DNA of 64,000 nt from Bugula neritina. Its lineage: Eukaryota; Bryozoa; Gymnolaemata; Cheilostomatida; Bugulidae. Below are positions 42,802-54,159 of this stretch, piece after piece. A model generated the notes under the pieces. That model ran no database searches. It saw nothing but the letters and a program-made list of their open reading frames with translations, and was not told the DNA's origin. The stretch covers positions 1 through 64,000 of the forward strand of contig CAXIUT010000064.1 of NCBI GenBank assembly GCA_964035545.1, given 5' to 3'. Position 1 is the first letter of the stretch, and the number at the start of each line of letters is the position of its first letter. The position numbers and the translations under genes were made by a program.

Positions 42802-44307
42802 TTAAATAAATTTTCATAATACCATATCATTTGAGTTAAAAAGTTTAGTAGAGTAGTTAATTATTTGGAAATAACTATAATCATTTATATTTAAAAAAAA
42901 ATAATTTTTAAAAGTTACTCAAATTTCTATTATAAATGTAATAAAAAATTTTTCATCATATTGTATATGAAATCAATAATAAGTAATTTCAAAAAATTTT
43001 TTAAATATATACTTTAATCATTGTGTTATACACAATAAGTTTAGTATATATAATATCAATAGATTTTGAACATTATAGCCTAATAATGTTATACTAATTT
43101 TTTCCAATTCAATACTTTTTATTAAAAAAAAAAATCAACTTATAAAAATAAAAATAAAATGTCAATATTTTGCAACTAAACATAAAATAAAATATTGTTG
43201 TTTAATTCTTAAATTATTTTGTTCAATCTCTAAATTTCATAATTGAGTAGATTCTTCAAAACTTCATTCGTTATCAGCAAATAAATTTAATATATATACA
43301 AATTGATACGACTCTAAGTATAGCATATAAAATATTATAAATGATATTAAAAATAGTATAATAATATTTTGATAAAAAACTAAAAAATTTAAATTAATTA
43401 ACAATATAAAACTAAAATAAATACATAAAGATAATAATATCATATTTTTATAAGAACTTTTTAACTGTATTAATAATTCTTGATTTAAATTACTATAATC
43501 AAACATATAAATAGGTTCTTGACTGCTGTTTAAGAAGTAATAGAAAAATAAAAGAAATAAAAATCCTTCTATTAATCAAAATACCATACCAGTTCGCTTT
43601 CAAAAACGCTGTATAGCTGAAGTAAACTTTCCATATCTATACTTATTTAAAAAGGAGTTAAAAGTGCTCATTAATAGATAATATACTATTAATAATATGT
43701 ATCAAAGTACAGTTTGTTTTGCTAAATCTACTTGAATATAAAATAATGAAAGAAAAAAATATATAAATGATATAATCATTGCTAATAAAATTCATTTTAC
43801 ATTAAATATTATTATATTAAAAATTTTTAATATAATTTGCTTATTTTTATATAAATAGTTGTTAAAAATTTTTAAATTAGTTTTAATACTGTGACTTCAA
43901 AGTTTCATTATTAAAAAAAAGTTTTTTGCATAACCTAAATTTTTATAATTTTCTCAATATATCTCAGTGTAAAAAATAATTATTAATAATGGTCAGTCTA
44001 TATTTGTTGATATTATTCAGTAAAAAAGAGGTTTTGGAGCTATTTTTATATTATCAAAATAATAATTATTATGAAAATTAAAAATTTTTGAATAAGAAAA
44101 TTTTTTATTCATTTCTTTTTTTAAATATAACTTATATTTTATTAATTTAATTAATTTAGTTAAAAATATCAATTCAATAAATTTTTTATATAAATTTTTA
44201 TTACTATTAACTTTTAAAAAAAAAATATTATTAGGTTTTATTACATAATTTTTAAAATTTAAATTAATTATGTATACATAGATAAGAGTGATAAATAGTT
44301 TTAACAA
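42802..44307 (-). CDS. orf501, ciliate-specific membrane protein (Ymf67/Ymf68 type)
   Basis: 501 codons from TTG (44307), 2 bases from trnW, to TAA (42802-42804); TGA-encoded Trp are numerous and all other codons read through. Several membrane spans. The best motif is RFWKRTGMVFWLIEGFLFLL followed by FYYFLNSSQEPIYMFDYSNL. Position between trnW and cox1 and the sequence texture suggest Ymf67 or Ymf68, which belong to the complex IV/supercomplex set in Tetrahymena (one of these large ORFs is thought to be the missing cox3). I cannot decide which. Confidence 0.7.
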
Positions 44308-44308
44308 A

Positions 44309-44379
44309 CGAGAAAAACAGGATTCGAACCTATAATGACAGTTTTGAAGACTGTAGTTTTTCCATTAAACTATTCTCTC
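44309..44379 (-). tRNA. trnW: tRNA-Trp (UCA)
   Basis: Acceptor GAGAGAA/TTTTCTC, D-stem GTTT/AAAC, anticodon arm ACAGT-CTTCAAA-ACTGT with anticodon TCA, T-arm ATAGG-TTCGAAT-CCTGT. The UCA anticodon decodes UGA and UGG and directly supports code 4 (UGA = Trp). Source of the two tRNA-like copies at 6124 and 17696. Confidence 0.95.
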
Positions 44380-44387
44380 TTAATTTT

Positions 44388-44597
44388 TTAATTATAACAT
44401 GTATATACATGATTAAATAATATTTTATTTTTATATAAATTATAAACTATAATATCATAAAAAAAAAAATTATTACTAAATTGATTTGTATTTTTATAAT
44501 TAAATAGTGATATATTTTTTATCATAATTTCATTATAACAGATTAATAATAGGTTTAAATTATATAAAATTACCAATATATATAAATAATTTTTCAT
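44388..44597 (-). CDS. orf69b, small hypothetical
   Basis: 69 codons, ATG (44597), 2 bases after the nad5 stop, to TAA (44388-44390), just before trnW. Hydrophobic N-terminus (YLYILVILYNLNLLLICYN) then a polar Asn/Tyr/Lys-rich tail. Its tight fit between nad5 and trnW supports a real gene; function unknown. Confidence 0.5.
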   Translation of the reverse strand: MKNYLYILVILYNLNLLLICYNEIMIKNISLFNYKNTNQFSNNFFFYDIIVYNLYKNKILFNHVYTCYN

Positions 44598-44599
44598 AA

Positions 44600-46348
44600 T
44601 TAAAATAAATAAATAAATAAATATTTAAAAATAAAATTTACAATAGTAAATCCGTATAAAAATATTATAACTTGTCTTAAAAGGGTAAACTTATAAATAA
44701 AAAAGGAGTTTTCTCTTCAATTATTTAAAATTAATATTAAAATAACCATTTTAAATAAAATATAATATATAGATATTAAATATTTTTTTAACTTTATAAA
44801 AGAAGTTAAGTATTTAATATCGTTTACTAATATTTCTGATGAATGATATCAGTAGATATAAATATCAAATACGTAATATTTTACTATAAAATAAAAAAGT
44901 AAAGAATATATATATACAGTTAAAAACGCAAAAATTTTTATAAAACTAAAATTGTATATTGATTTTTTTAACAATATATTATAGTTTTGTATAATTAATA
45001 AAATAGTATTTAACGATCCTTTTCTAAAATCAAAACAACTATAATATATTAATTTATAAACATAAACAACACTACTTAACATACCTAAAATACAAAAACC
45101 ATAGCCAATAAAATTGAAGCTAGTGGTAACTAAATATAATAAAAATACCTGTTTATATAAATAACCAAAAGTAAAAGGTAATCCACCTAAATTTATAGAA
45201 GATAATATTAATGTTGCGGTATTTAGAACATGTAATTTATTCATACCCATTAGTCTCATATCTTGAGTATTATTATACTTTATTAAAGATCCTACACAAA
45301 AAAATGTAACAGCTTTAAATAGTCCATGTAAGTATAAATAAATTATAGTTACTAAAAAATTATTTAATGCAATTGTGGTAAACATAAATCCACAATGACT
45401 AACAGTTGAGTAAGCTAATAGCTTTTTAACATCAGTTTGAGATGCTGCTACTACACCACCATAACAAGCGGTTATACTACCTCAAATGAATATTAATCAT
45501 ATTAAGTTAGTTGTTATAAATAATATTTGAAATTTTAATATCAAATAAATACCCGCTGAAACTAATGTAGCAGAATGTATTAAAGAGGATGCTGGGACTG
45601 GGGCTTCCATAGAATCTGGTAATCATAAATGACCAAATAACTGAACTGATTTAATACTACTACATACTAGTAAAAACATAGAACTAAGTAATAATAAATT
45701 GTTATTATTTTGCTTACTAAAAGAAATTAAAGTTAGTAATGTATCAACTGTATTAACCTTATATATATTACTAAGTATACAAAAAGATAACATTAAAAAT
45801 AAATCACTAAATTTATTAAAAACAAAAGCTTTATAACTGCAACTTAATGTTGTTATTTTAAATTTTCAAAAATTTATTAATAAAAAAGATGTTATCCCTA
45901 TTAACTCTCAACCTAGAATTAATGTAAAAAAATTATTACCACTAACTAAAATAATCATAGAAAATGTAAATCAATTTATTAATAGCATAAATTCTTCAGA
46001 TCTTTCTTCATATTTAAAATAGTTTAATATGTATATATTTGTAGCAAAACTAATAATATTTACTAAAAATATAAATAAAAAACTTAAAGAATTTACTTTA
46101 AAGTTAATTTCATAGTTTATATCAATTCAACTATTTGAATTAAGCTTTAGAGTCATTACTTCTATACCATAATCTATAATATAGAAAGTTCAATAATAAG
46201 AACAATATATTAAGAGCATAAAATTATTTAAAATTAATAACAATTGTATACCTTTATATGTTAAAACTTTTCTACTATTTGTAACTATTAATAAAACAAC
46301 AGAGTAAATTAAAATTATAGTGAGTAAATTAAATTTTATTATATTCAA
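44600..46348 (-). CDS. nad5: NADH dehydrogenase subunit 5
   Basis: 582 codons from TTG (46348), directly after TAA in TTAATTGAAT, to TAA (44600-44602). [20 protein letters not shown] followed by [10 protein letters not shown] is the defining nad5 motif; [20 protein letters not shown] follows. About 14 membrane spans with a C-terminal amphipathic extension. It overlaps the 3' end of the ymf66-like gene by 10 bases. Confidence 0.97.
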
Positions 46349-47418
46349 TTAACAATTTTTTTTATAGTAAAGTACTTATCCCATTTAGTTAAAAACTTAG
46401 TGGAATAAAGAAAAAAAAATAATCATACAGAAATTCCTACATATACTACTATTTGCACTATTAATAAAAATAATAGGTGTAACAAATAATAAAAATATAG
46501 TATTATAAACAATAATGAATTAATAAACAAGTAGTTAAAATTTGAAATATTTAAAAAATTACTTAATGTAATATTGTTTACAAATAAATTATTATTTAAA
46601 AAAATACTAGAGCAAAAAATACTATTATCTATAGACAAACATCACTCTAATAACTCAAAAACTCCAGAAAAAATAAATAAAAATCTTATATTCTGTACAA
46701 TAAACCTTATAAAAACAGTAGTAAAAGATAATATATCAAATATAAGTTCTTTTAAAAAATTATTGCTTGACGCAGAACCTCTTATAACTGATGAAAAAAT
46801 TATACCAAAATCAATAAATAAATTAATAGGTATAGATAAAATTAAAAACGTCATAAGAAATAAACATCCAATTGTTACTATAAAAATTTTTACTTGTGTT
46901 AATATTAAAATTATAGATGTAAAAATAAACATACTTATAGTTAAAATAAATAATATAGTAAAAAAAAAATAGTCATCAACAGGTCCAACTTCTTTTTCAG
47001 TTGAATTTAAAATAAATAATTTTACTAAATAATTTATAGTTTTTAATTGTTTTATATAACTTTCAAAATTTGTTAAAAAAAAAATTGTATATAATATAAA
47101 AAAAAAAATACTTAATTTTAAAAATATTTTTAATATGTATATGTGTGCATAATTATAATTATTAAAATTATGAACATTATTAGTATAAAAAAAATATCCC
47201 ATATTATTATCAATCAAGTTTAGATAAACAGATTCTATAAAAATGGGTGAAATATTTTTTAGTATAGTTAAATTATTATAGACGTATATATTTTTAAAAA
47301 GCTGTATATTTAATATTAAATCAAAATTATAAAAACCATAAAAAGTCTTTAAAATTAATTTATTAAAATATACACTATTAGAAACTAAGTAAAAATAATT
47401 ATCAATGCTTGAAATCAT
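46339..47418 (-). CDS. Probable ATP synthase subunit a (Ymf66-like)
   Basis: 359 codons, ATG (47418) to TAA (46339-46341), TGA (Trp) at 46642 and 46423. A long N-terminal polar/aromatic region, a membrane span around residue 105, then the part resembling subunit a: PINLFIDFGIIFSSVIRGSA ... ILSFTTVFIRFIVQNIRFLF, an Arg-bearing helix like the l-R-l-f-a-N-m helix that faces the c-ring. In Tetrahymena the equivalent is Ymf66 (shown to be subunit a). Similarity is motif-level only. Confidence 0.62.
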
Positions 47419-47470
47419 ACTTTATATTTAAATAACTAAGTCATACTTTATATCTAAATAACTAAATTAT

Positions 47471-47779
47471 TTAAGTATAGGTATTACTAATATTTAATGA
47501 ATTAAGTCTTTTATTTAAAAAAAATCTTGAAAACATAAAGTGTCTTGATGGAACTTTTTTACTTAAACTAAAGGGGCACAGTAGTTTCTGGGTACTTTTA
47601 AAGTAATTTAAACTATTTGTTTTACTATTATTATCTACTATAAATGTTAATCTAAATAAATATTTATTATAATGGTTTTTAAATAAACTTTTTTTTATTT
47701 TTATATCTAATTCATTTTTTAAAAAAATATATTTTAGTAGTAATTGTTTTTTTTTAAATAATTTCCTTTTAAATAACAT
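47471..47779 (-). CDS. rps14: Small-subunit ribosomal protein uS14
   Basis: 102 codons, ATG (47779) to TAA (47471-47473). The C-terminal QKLLCPFSLSKKVPSRHFMF followed by SRFFLNKRLNSLNI fits the uS14 pattern (R-C-x-x-t-x-r-x-R-g-v-x-r-x-F-x-l-S-R-x-x-x-r-e-l-x-x-x-G), with the basic helical N-terminus expected. Usual length about 100. Confidence 0.75.
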   Translation of the reverse strand: MLFKRKLFKKKQLLLKYIFLKNELDIKIKKSLFKNHYNKYLFRLTFIVDNNSKTNSLNYFKSTQKLLCPFSLSKKVPSRHFMFSRFFLNKRLNSLNISNTYT

Positions 47780-47796
47780 TTAACTTGTCATTTCTA

Positions 47797-47830
47797 TTAT
47801 ATCTTAATTAGGAATCGAGCCTAAAATATT
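47797..47830 (-). repeat. Partial duplicate of the trnE 3' half
   Basis: atcttaattaggaatcgagc matches atcctaactaggaatcgaac of trnE (47837-47857) and is followed, as there, by a similar tattatat flank. Only the T-arm/acceptor part is present. It sits between trnE and rps14. Confidence 0.65.
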
Positions 47831-47836
47831 TATTAT

Positions 47837-47905
47837 ATCCTAACTAGGAATCGAACCTAGAACGACTGATTGAAAGTCAGTAATTTTGCCACTAAACTAT
47901 TAGGA
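47837..47905 (-). tRNA. trnE: tRNA-Glu (UUC)
   Basis: Acceptor TCCTAAT/GTTAGGA with a terminal G-T pair, anticodon arm ACTGA-CTTTCAA-TCAGT (TTC), T-arm CTAGG-TTCGATT-CCTAG. Lies between cob and rps14. Confidence 0.94.
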
Positions 47906-47962
47906 CCTACCAAAATAATTATTAAAACTAGTAATAAATATGGGTAATATGGATTAATAAAT

Positions 47963-49270
47963 TTATCAATTTATTAAATTATATTTACTATTATTTAATA
48001 TTCATGAATTTCTCACAAAAATAAATAATAAAAACCCAAATATATAAAAATAAGAGATTAATAGGGCAAAGTTACCACCTATTTTATTATAAAATCTTCC
48101 ATATGGTAAAAATGATAATGTATATAATATAGCAATAAAAAATAATGAATAACTTATTCATCACTGTAAAGATAGCTCGTAATTTACAGTATTTCAACTG
48201 CTATAAACTTTTACATGTACTTTTTTTATCCTATTACTTATAAGCGTTACAGGTATAAAATATTTTAAAAATTTACTTTTTAAAATAATATTTATTAATT
48301 GATAATAAAATAAATATATAGTATTAAAATATTTTAAATTTTCTAATTCAGAACTACCAAATAATGATACTTGAAAATATATTATTAAAAAAAAAAATAC
48401 TAAACCAAAAATTCCTACATAGTGATATGGACAAGCTATTAATCAAGCCATATAAGGTCTAAAATATCAATGAGGTGCTACTCCATAAAATCTAACATCA
48501 GTTACTAAACCAATATCTCCTCACATAAAAATTTCATAACTCAATGCTTCAGGTTCAGAATACAATAATTCTCCTGCACAACCTAAAACAATTAAAAAGT
48601 TTAATAGTAGTCTTAATTCGTTATTTAAAGTTTCATCTCATCAGTTTAGTTGTTGTTTTATACCACTATATAAACCTTTACTTTTTCAGTCATAATGCAT
48701 ATCTACTCCATGCATCAAACCTAAATAAAGTAAAAAAAATGCTATACAGTAATGTAAATACATTAATCTAATTATAGTATCTGTATTTAATAATTTATCG
48801 GTAAAAGGTCATCAATATGGTTTACCGAAAAATAGGAAAAAAGTGTGTAACGCATTAGCTGCAATTACTAAAGTAATTTCACTTAAATGAGTTGTACATA
48901 AAACTAAACCTGCAAATACTGTAAGTTGGATAATTAAAAAGGCAAAAACACCGGTTTTTCAAGAATACTCCTGTTCTAAATCAGAAATACCTAAATATAT
49001 TTTTCTAAATAAATGAAAAAAGCTACTTATAATAATTAAATCAACTCCTCTTTCATGTAATCAGAAAAAATCATCTATATAATTATTTTCACTATCTTCT
49101 TCTTCTCTACTATAAGCTATTAGCATACAGTCATTAGTTAAACTAAATGATAACATTATACCACTAATACACTGATTAGCTATTATTACAAAAGTAATAA
49201 AACCTCAAAGTGCTCATACATTATGATATGCAGTTTTTAAATTTAAAAAATATTTTAAAATATATTCCAT
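47963..49270 (-). CDS. cob: Cytochrome b
   Basis: 435 codons, ATG (49270) to TAA (47963-47965), the preceding codon being TGA (Trp). Recognised from [40 protein letters not shown] (first histidine helix), [38 protein letters not shown] (Qo-side region) and the C-terminal spans ending in SWWISY...[12 protein letters not shown]. Length fits the longer ciliate cob; the mammalian protein is about 380. Confidence 0.95.
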
Positions 49271-49322
49271 TTTACTGTTAATAGAAACAGATTCAAACTT
49301 TTTTAAAACAGTTTCGTACAAT

Positions 49323-49389
49323 TAGTATGGTAAGGAATCGAACCTTACGAGGTATGGGCTATGAACCCTACGGTAAACCATTACATACT
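49323..49389 (-). tRNA. trnM: tRNA-Met (CAU)
   Basis: Acceptor AGTATGT/CCATACT, anticodon loop TTCATAG (CAT) on a GGG/CCC stem, T-arm TAAGG-TTCGATT-CCTTA. Probably serves as initiator and elongator; the only Met tRNA seen. Confidence 0.93.
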
Positions 49390-49417
49390 TTAAAGATATG
49401 ATATATAATTATCTATA

Positions 49418-51352
49418 TTATTTAAATAATATCTTTTTATATTTAAACTTATTTAGTAGTATACTTTTATTATTTATAAAATTTTTATGTCTATACATTC
49501 TAGGTAAACCTTTAGTTTGTCATCATAACATAAAATGCTCAAAAGGTAATGCGCAAACTCTTATAGGCATATGGTGATGAAATCTTCCGCAAATTTCAGC
49601 ACATTGTCCATAATAAAAACCTATATTATCAATATAGAGAGAATGGTGTGTAGATCTGCCAGGTACACAGTCTATTTTTAATCCTAATCCTGGTACAAAT
49701 CATGAATGAACTACATCATAAGAATTCGTTATTAGCGTAATATTTATATGTGCAGGTAAAACTAATGTTCTTTTTGTTCTTAAAAGTCTTCGAGCTAGTG
49801 TAACAGGGATTAACTCATTTTTATATTTATTATTTTTCATTATAGTATATATATTAAAATTATTTTGATAATTATTATCTAAAAAATTATAAATATTTTT
49901 GTACGTTATATTACTATATTTAGGATTCTGTGGGAAACAAAAAGACTTCAATTTTCTATATTTTTTTTGTCTAAATCCTCAAAATTGTTCTACTTGTAAA
50001 ACTTTTTCCGTAATATTAGTATTTTTTATACTATAATTTAAAAATATATTCTTATTTAAATTTTTATTATTTTTTAAAATATATAAATTATTTTTATTTA
50101 AAATACCCTTAATAATTCTTATAGGATATTTTACATTTTTTAATCTTAAATTTTCAGCACTTTCGTGTACTGTATCTAATCTATCTAGTTCAAAAAAATT
50201 ATTTTTATTATTTTTAATTGATTTACTTAACAAATTAAAATTGTTATTATAACCTTTTATTTTAGAATTATTTAATAAAATAATATTAGGTTTTTTTGCT
50301 AATTTTGATTGTTTATCAAGATTTTTTAATATAAATTGATAAACTTTAGAAAAATATTGATCTTTTAATGTATATTTTTTAAAATTATTACTAATATTAA
50401 ATTGTAATTTTTTTTTTAAATTTATTATAAAATTATTATTAATAAATTTATTTTTTTTAATAGAAGGATTATTTTTAAATCTATAGGTTAAGTAATTTTT
50501 AGATGCTTTTGTTTTTTTTGACGAAAGCTTAAATTTTCGTAATTGTTCAGTTTTTTCTTTATAAGAATTATAATATTTTTCTAAAAAAGTTAGATTTAAA
50601 TCTTTTTTATTAAAAATATAAGACTTACAGAATTGAGATTTTTTTGAGTTATTTCATTTCTTTATATTATTTAAATATAAAGACGAATGTTTTTTAAAAA
50701 AATTTACATTATTATCAACTTTAAAGTCTTTATAAATATTAACATTTGATATTAAACTAAATTTTTTAAAATTACTATTATTAAGAGAGAATCGTTGTAA
50801 ATTTACTTTATGAAGTTGTTTAAATTCATATTCATAAATAATTGACATTAAGCTATTTGTAAAAAAATAATTAGTTGTACTTTGAAGATTACTTTTCATT
50901 CAATTATTATTTCCTACATTAATATAAATGTTATTAAGTTTATAGTTAATATCGGAACTATACTTATAGGTTCAGTATCACTGTTTACCTTGTATTCTGA
51001 CAGTAAACAAAGAAGCTTCATTTTGTCATTCAATCATACGTAGTATGAAATTTGAATTTATCAGAATATTACCGCATCAACTTAGCGGTATTAAAGCTAC
51101 CAAAAAATCACCCCATTTCCCATGACTGCGCAATGACGTATTCAAAACTACGTTCAGCTTTTCAGCTCTATTATTATAACATCTTAATATTACAAAAAAA
51201 TATAAAGATCATAAAACTGCAAATCAAAATCATCATCAATATTGTCACTGAGATAACTGTACATGTACGTCATTCTTATGTGAAGCAAAACCGATGTTGA
51301 AATTTCTATGCATAGAATAGTCTACGTATAAAGTAGATCACAAGTACTTCAT
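49418..51352 (-). CDS. cox2: Cytochrome c oxidase subunit II with large central insertion
   Basis: 644 codons, ATG (51352) to TAA (49418-49420); I checked the frame across the 50234-50653 gap and found only TGA (Trp). The N-terminal half has QLSQWQYWWWFWFAVLWSLY, RSHGKWGDFLVALIPLSWCG and EWQNEASLFTVRIQGKQWYW. The CuA domain is intact: KRTLVLPAHINITLITNSYD, DCVPGRSTHHSLYI and the copper ligands GQCAEICGRFHHHMP. Between them lies an about 320-residue Lys/Asn-rich insertion, compared with about 230 residues for a whole typical subunit; ciliates are known for such insertions. A downstream ATG at 51313 is an alternative start. Confidence 0.96.
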
Positions 51353-51395
51353 TAAGATTTGACTCTTTGTACTAAATACATGAAGTTTATAAAAA
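51340..51395 (-). promoter_or_regulatory. Hairpin element at the LSU-cox2 boundary
   Basis: Inverted arms acttcat (51346-51352) and atgaagt (about 51382-51388) enclose an about 30-nt loop spanning the cox2 start. A copy of the whole element is found at 19740-19802 without cox2. It could be an RNA-processing or translation-control hairpin; function inferred only from structure and conservation. Confidence 0.45.
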
Positions 51396-51514
51396 TTAAT
51401 CAGCTAAATTAAGTAAAATTTATTATACTTCTATACAATTATTACTAATCTTATAAAGTATTTATTTTTATTAAAAATATTCTGTTTTTTACTTATTAAA
51501 AAAAAAAATTACTT

Positions 51515-54140
51515 AAATTCCCCATATTGGTTATATAATTAGGCGTAACTGATCAACATGCAATTTTTATACAATTGATTATAATTGGCCTATCGTCTCC
51601 GGTCCTCTCGTACTGAGATAATTATAATTTTTTTTTTTATTACGTACAGTAGATAGGGACCAAACTGTCTCACAACGTTTTGAACCCAGCTCACGTACCA
51701 TTTTATTTGACGAACAGTCAAACCCTTGGCAGCGTATGCTCCGCCAGGATATGATGAGCCGACATCGAGGTGCCAAACGATTTCTTCAATAGGAGCTCTC
51801 AAAAATCATTAGCCTGTTATCCCTAGCGTACCTTTTATTCGTTGATCGATTTTTTTAGCAATATAAAAAATCGGTTCAATATGACAGAGTTACCTCCTTA
51901 TATTACTAGTTAGTAATATAATCAGACTTATTTTGATCATTCATCTTTTTCTATATAATATATAGACTAAATCTTGTATTCACCTCCGTTACTTTTTAGG
52001 AGGTTGCCGCCCCAGCTAAACTGTCTTTCTAACAAAAAATAATACCATACAATTATTTTTAACTAACATATATAAAAAGTAGTTTTCCATTATTAAAAAA
52101 TTTACTACATATCTATATTTTATATACATTTAATTAATTATTAGATAACAGTAAAGGTGCATAGGGTCTCTCCGTCTAGCTGTACATTAACGCATCTTCA
52201 CGTTTAATTCAATTTCATAAAGTTAGTATTAGAGACAGTAGGGCAGTCGTTACACCATTCGTGCAGGACGGAACTTACCCGTCAAGGGATTTTGCTACCT
52301 TAGGACCGTTAGGATTACGGCCGCCGTTTATTGGGGCTTATACATAAACAGGATGTTTATGTTTTTTACCTTGCAACACTGGGCAGGTGTCAGACTTTAT
52401 ACTTCATAACTATACTTAGCAAAGTCTTATGTTTTTGTTAAACAGTCGCTACCCTCATTTATTATAACTATTTAGTTCTTTTTCTCCCGAAGTTACAAAG
52501 ATAATTTGCAGAGTTCCTTTAATACTATTATCTTTTATACCTTAGCTTACTCAGCTTATTAACTTGTGTTAGTATTAGTACAGTTTTTATTTTACAATTT
52601 TTTCTATATATTAAATTTATATGAATATATATATATATATATATACTTTAATATTTAATATAGTTTTTATAAAATTCATCACTTTTTTTTTTTTAAAAAA
52701 GTTTAGATACTGTATTACATGTAATAAATTTATTTTAATTACATAACCCTATAATATTAGGTATATATGTTTATACATATAATTATTACTCATATTAGCA
52801 TAATTAATCTTTATATTTCCAATTTTTTTTACAAAAAATCTTCTACAATATAAAAGACACTCCACTACCTAATGTGTAATTTCAATAAATAGTTTTTTAA
52901 CATTAATTTTAGAAAATTAAATATATGTTTATTAATTATATACAAAAAAAATATTTGATCTTTTACGATTTCTTAAAAGAATGGCTGATTCTAAGCCTAT
53001 CTCTATATTTAATATTTAGTAATTTTCTTAATATTAACTATTTTTTATTATTTTAATTTACACTCTGGGCTGTTTCCCTCTCGACATTTAATCTTTGCAC
53101 TAAATGTCTGTTTAAATATAAATATAGATACTAATTTATAAATTAATTTTCATTATCTCATTACCAAATATCTATATAATATTCACTTTACTTAAATAAA
53201 TTTCGTGGAGAACCAGCTATAACTAAGCTTGATAAGCCTTTCACCCCTAATAACAAATCATCTCAAAATTTTGCAACATTTACGAGTTCAGCCTAATGCT
53301 TGTTCATTATTAGATCGCTTAGTTTCGGGTCAAATACTATAAACTAAATTATTTTCACTATGCTTACGCTTGCTTATAGTATTTACTTGCTAATCCATTA
53401 TACAAAAGGTACAATAAAACATTCGCTTTATTTGATTTAATACATTAAAATTCAGTATTACTCATATTAATATGTTATTTCATCTATTTTTCGCAAAATA
53501 TAATCTATAAAACTTAAGTTTTTTAGCAGTTAATTTACTAAATTTTTATAGTTATATAGATTAATAAGTAAACTTAATAGGTATTAAAAATTTTAAAAAA
53601 TTTAAAATACACTAAAATATTAATATTACTTACTTAAATTTAATAGATTTAATTTTACTTAAATATATATATACAAAATTTAAATAAGTATATGATATTG
53701 TTTAATATATTAATACTATATACTTTTAAATCAATCTTAAAGATCTACTTTTTTACAAGACTTTCACTTTCTATGGTTTATTTTTTTCAAAATAATTATT
53801 AAAATTTTTTATTTTCTGCTAACTATTTTCGATCATCTCTACAATAGTTCTCAATTGAATTTTATAATTATATACTAAAATATTTTTCTTCTACAATATA
53901 ATCCTATTATTATTCATTAAAGACCAGGTCGTAATAATGATATATTCTTTATAAGAAAAATCTTTTACTCCATAGTTTTTAAATTATTCCTAATAATATA
54001 ACTTAAGTTTTAGACATCCTTCTAATGTAATTTTTTTAGCTAATTAATTCAATAAAAATATAAACTATATAAAAAATTTAATTTACCTACAGATTCATCT
54101 ACCAGTACCTTGTGTCAACTTAATTCAAATAACCTTTAAA
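51515..54140 (-). rRNA. rnl: Large subunit ribosomal RNA
   Basis: Recognised along its length on the minus strand: 5' region GGTACTGGTAGATG (near 54110); GACCCGAAACTAAGCGATCT ... GGGGTGAAAGGCTTATCAAG ... TAGCTGGTTCTCC (53330-53200); the peptidyl-transferase segments (GGACCGTTA/GACGGGTAAG complements near 52300); and the sarcin-ricin loop AGTACGAGAGGACCGG (51610). No fragmentation is visible, although domain I/II peripheral parts are very AT-rich. Ends are approximate. Confidence 0.93.
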
Positions 54141-54159
54141 CTAATCAAACTTTTTTTTT

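Noticed and set aside
46574-46972. 132-aa plus-strand ORF
   Set aside because: Antisense to the ymf66-like gene, which has a better frame and motif support.
51579-51802. Two overlapping ORFs in the LSU 3' region
   Set aside because: They lie in the most conserved part of LSU rRNA (sarcin-ricin loop area); coding potential is accidental.
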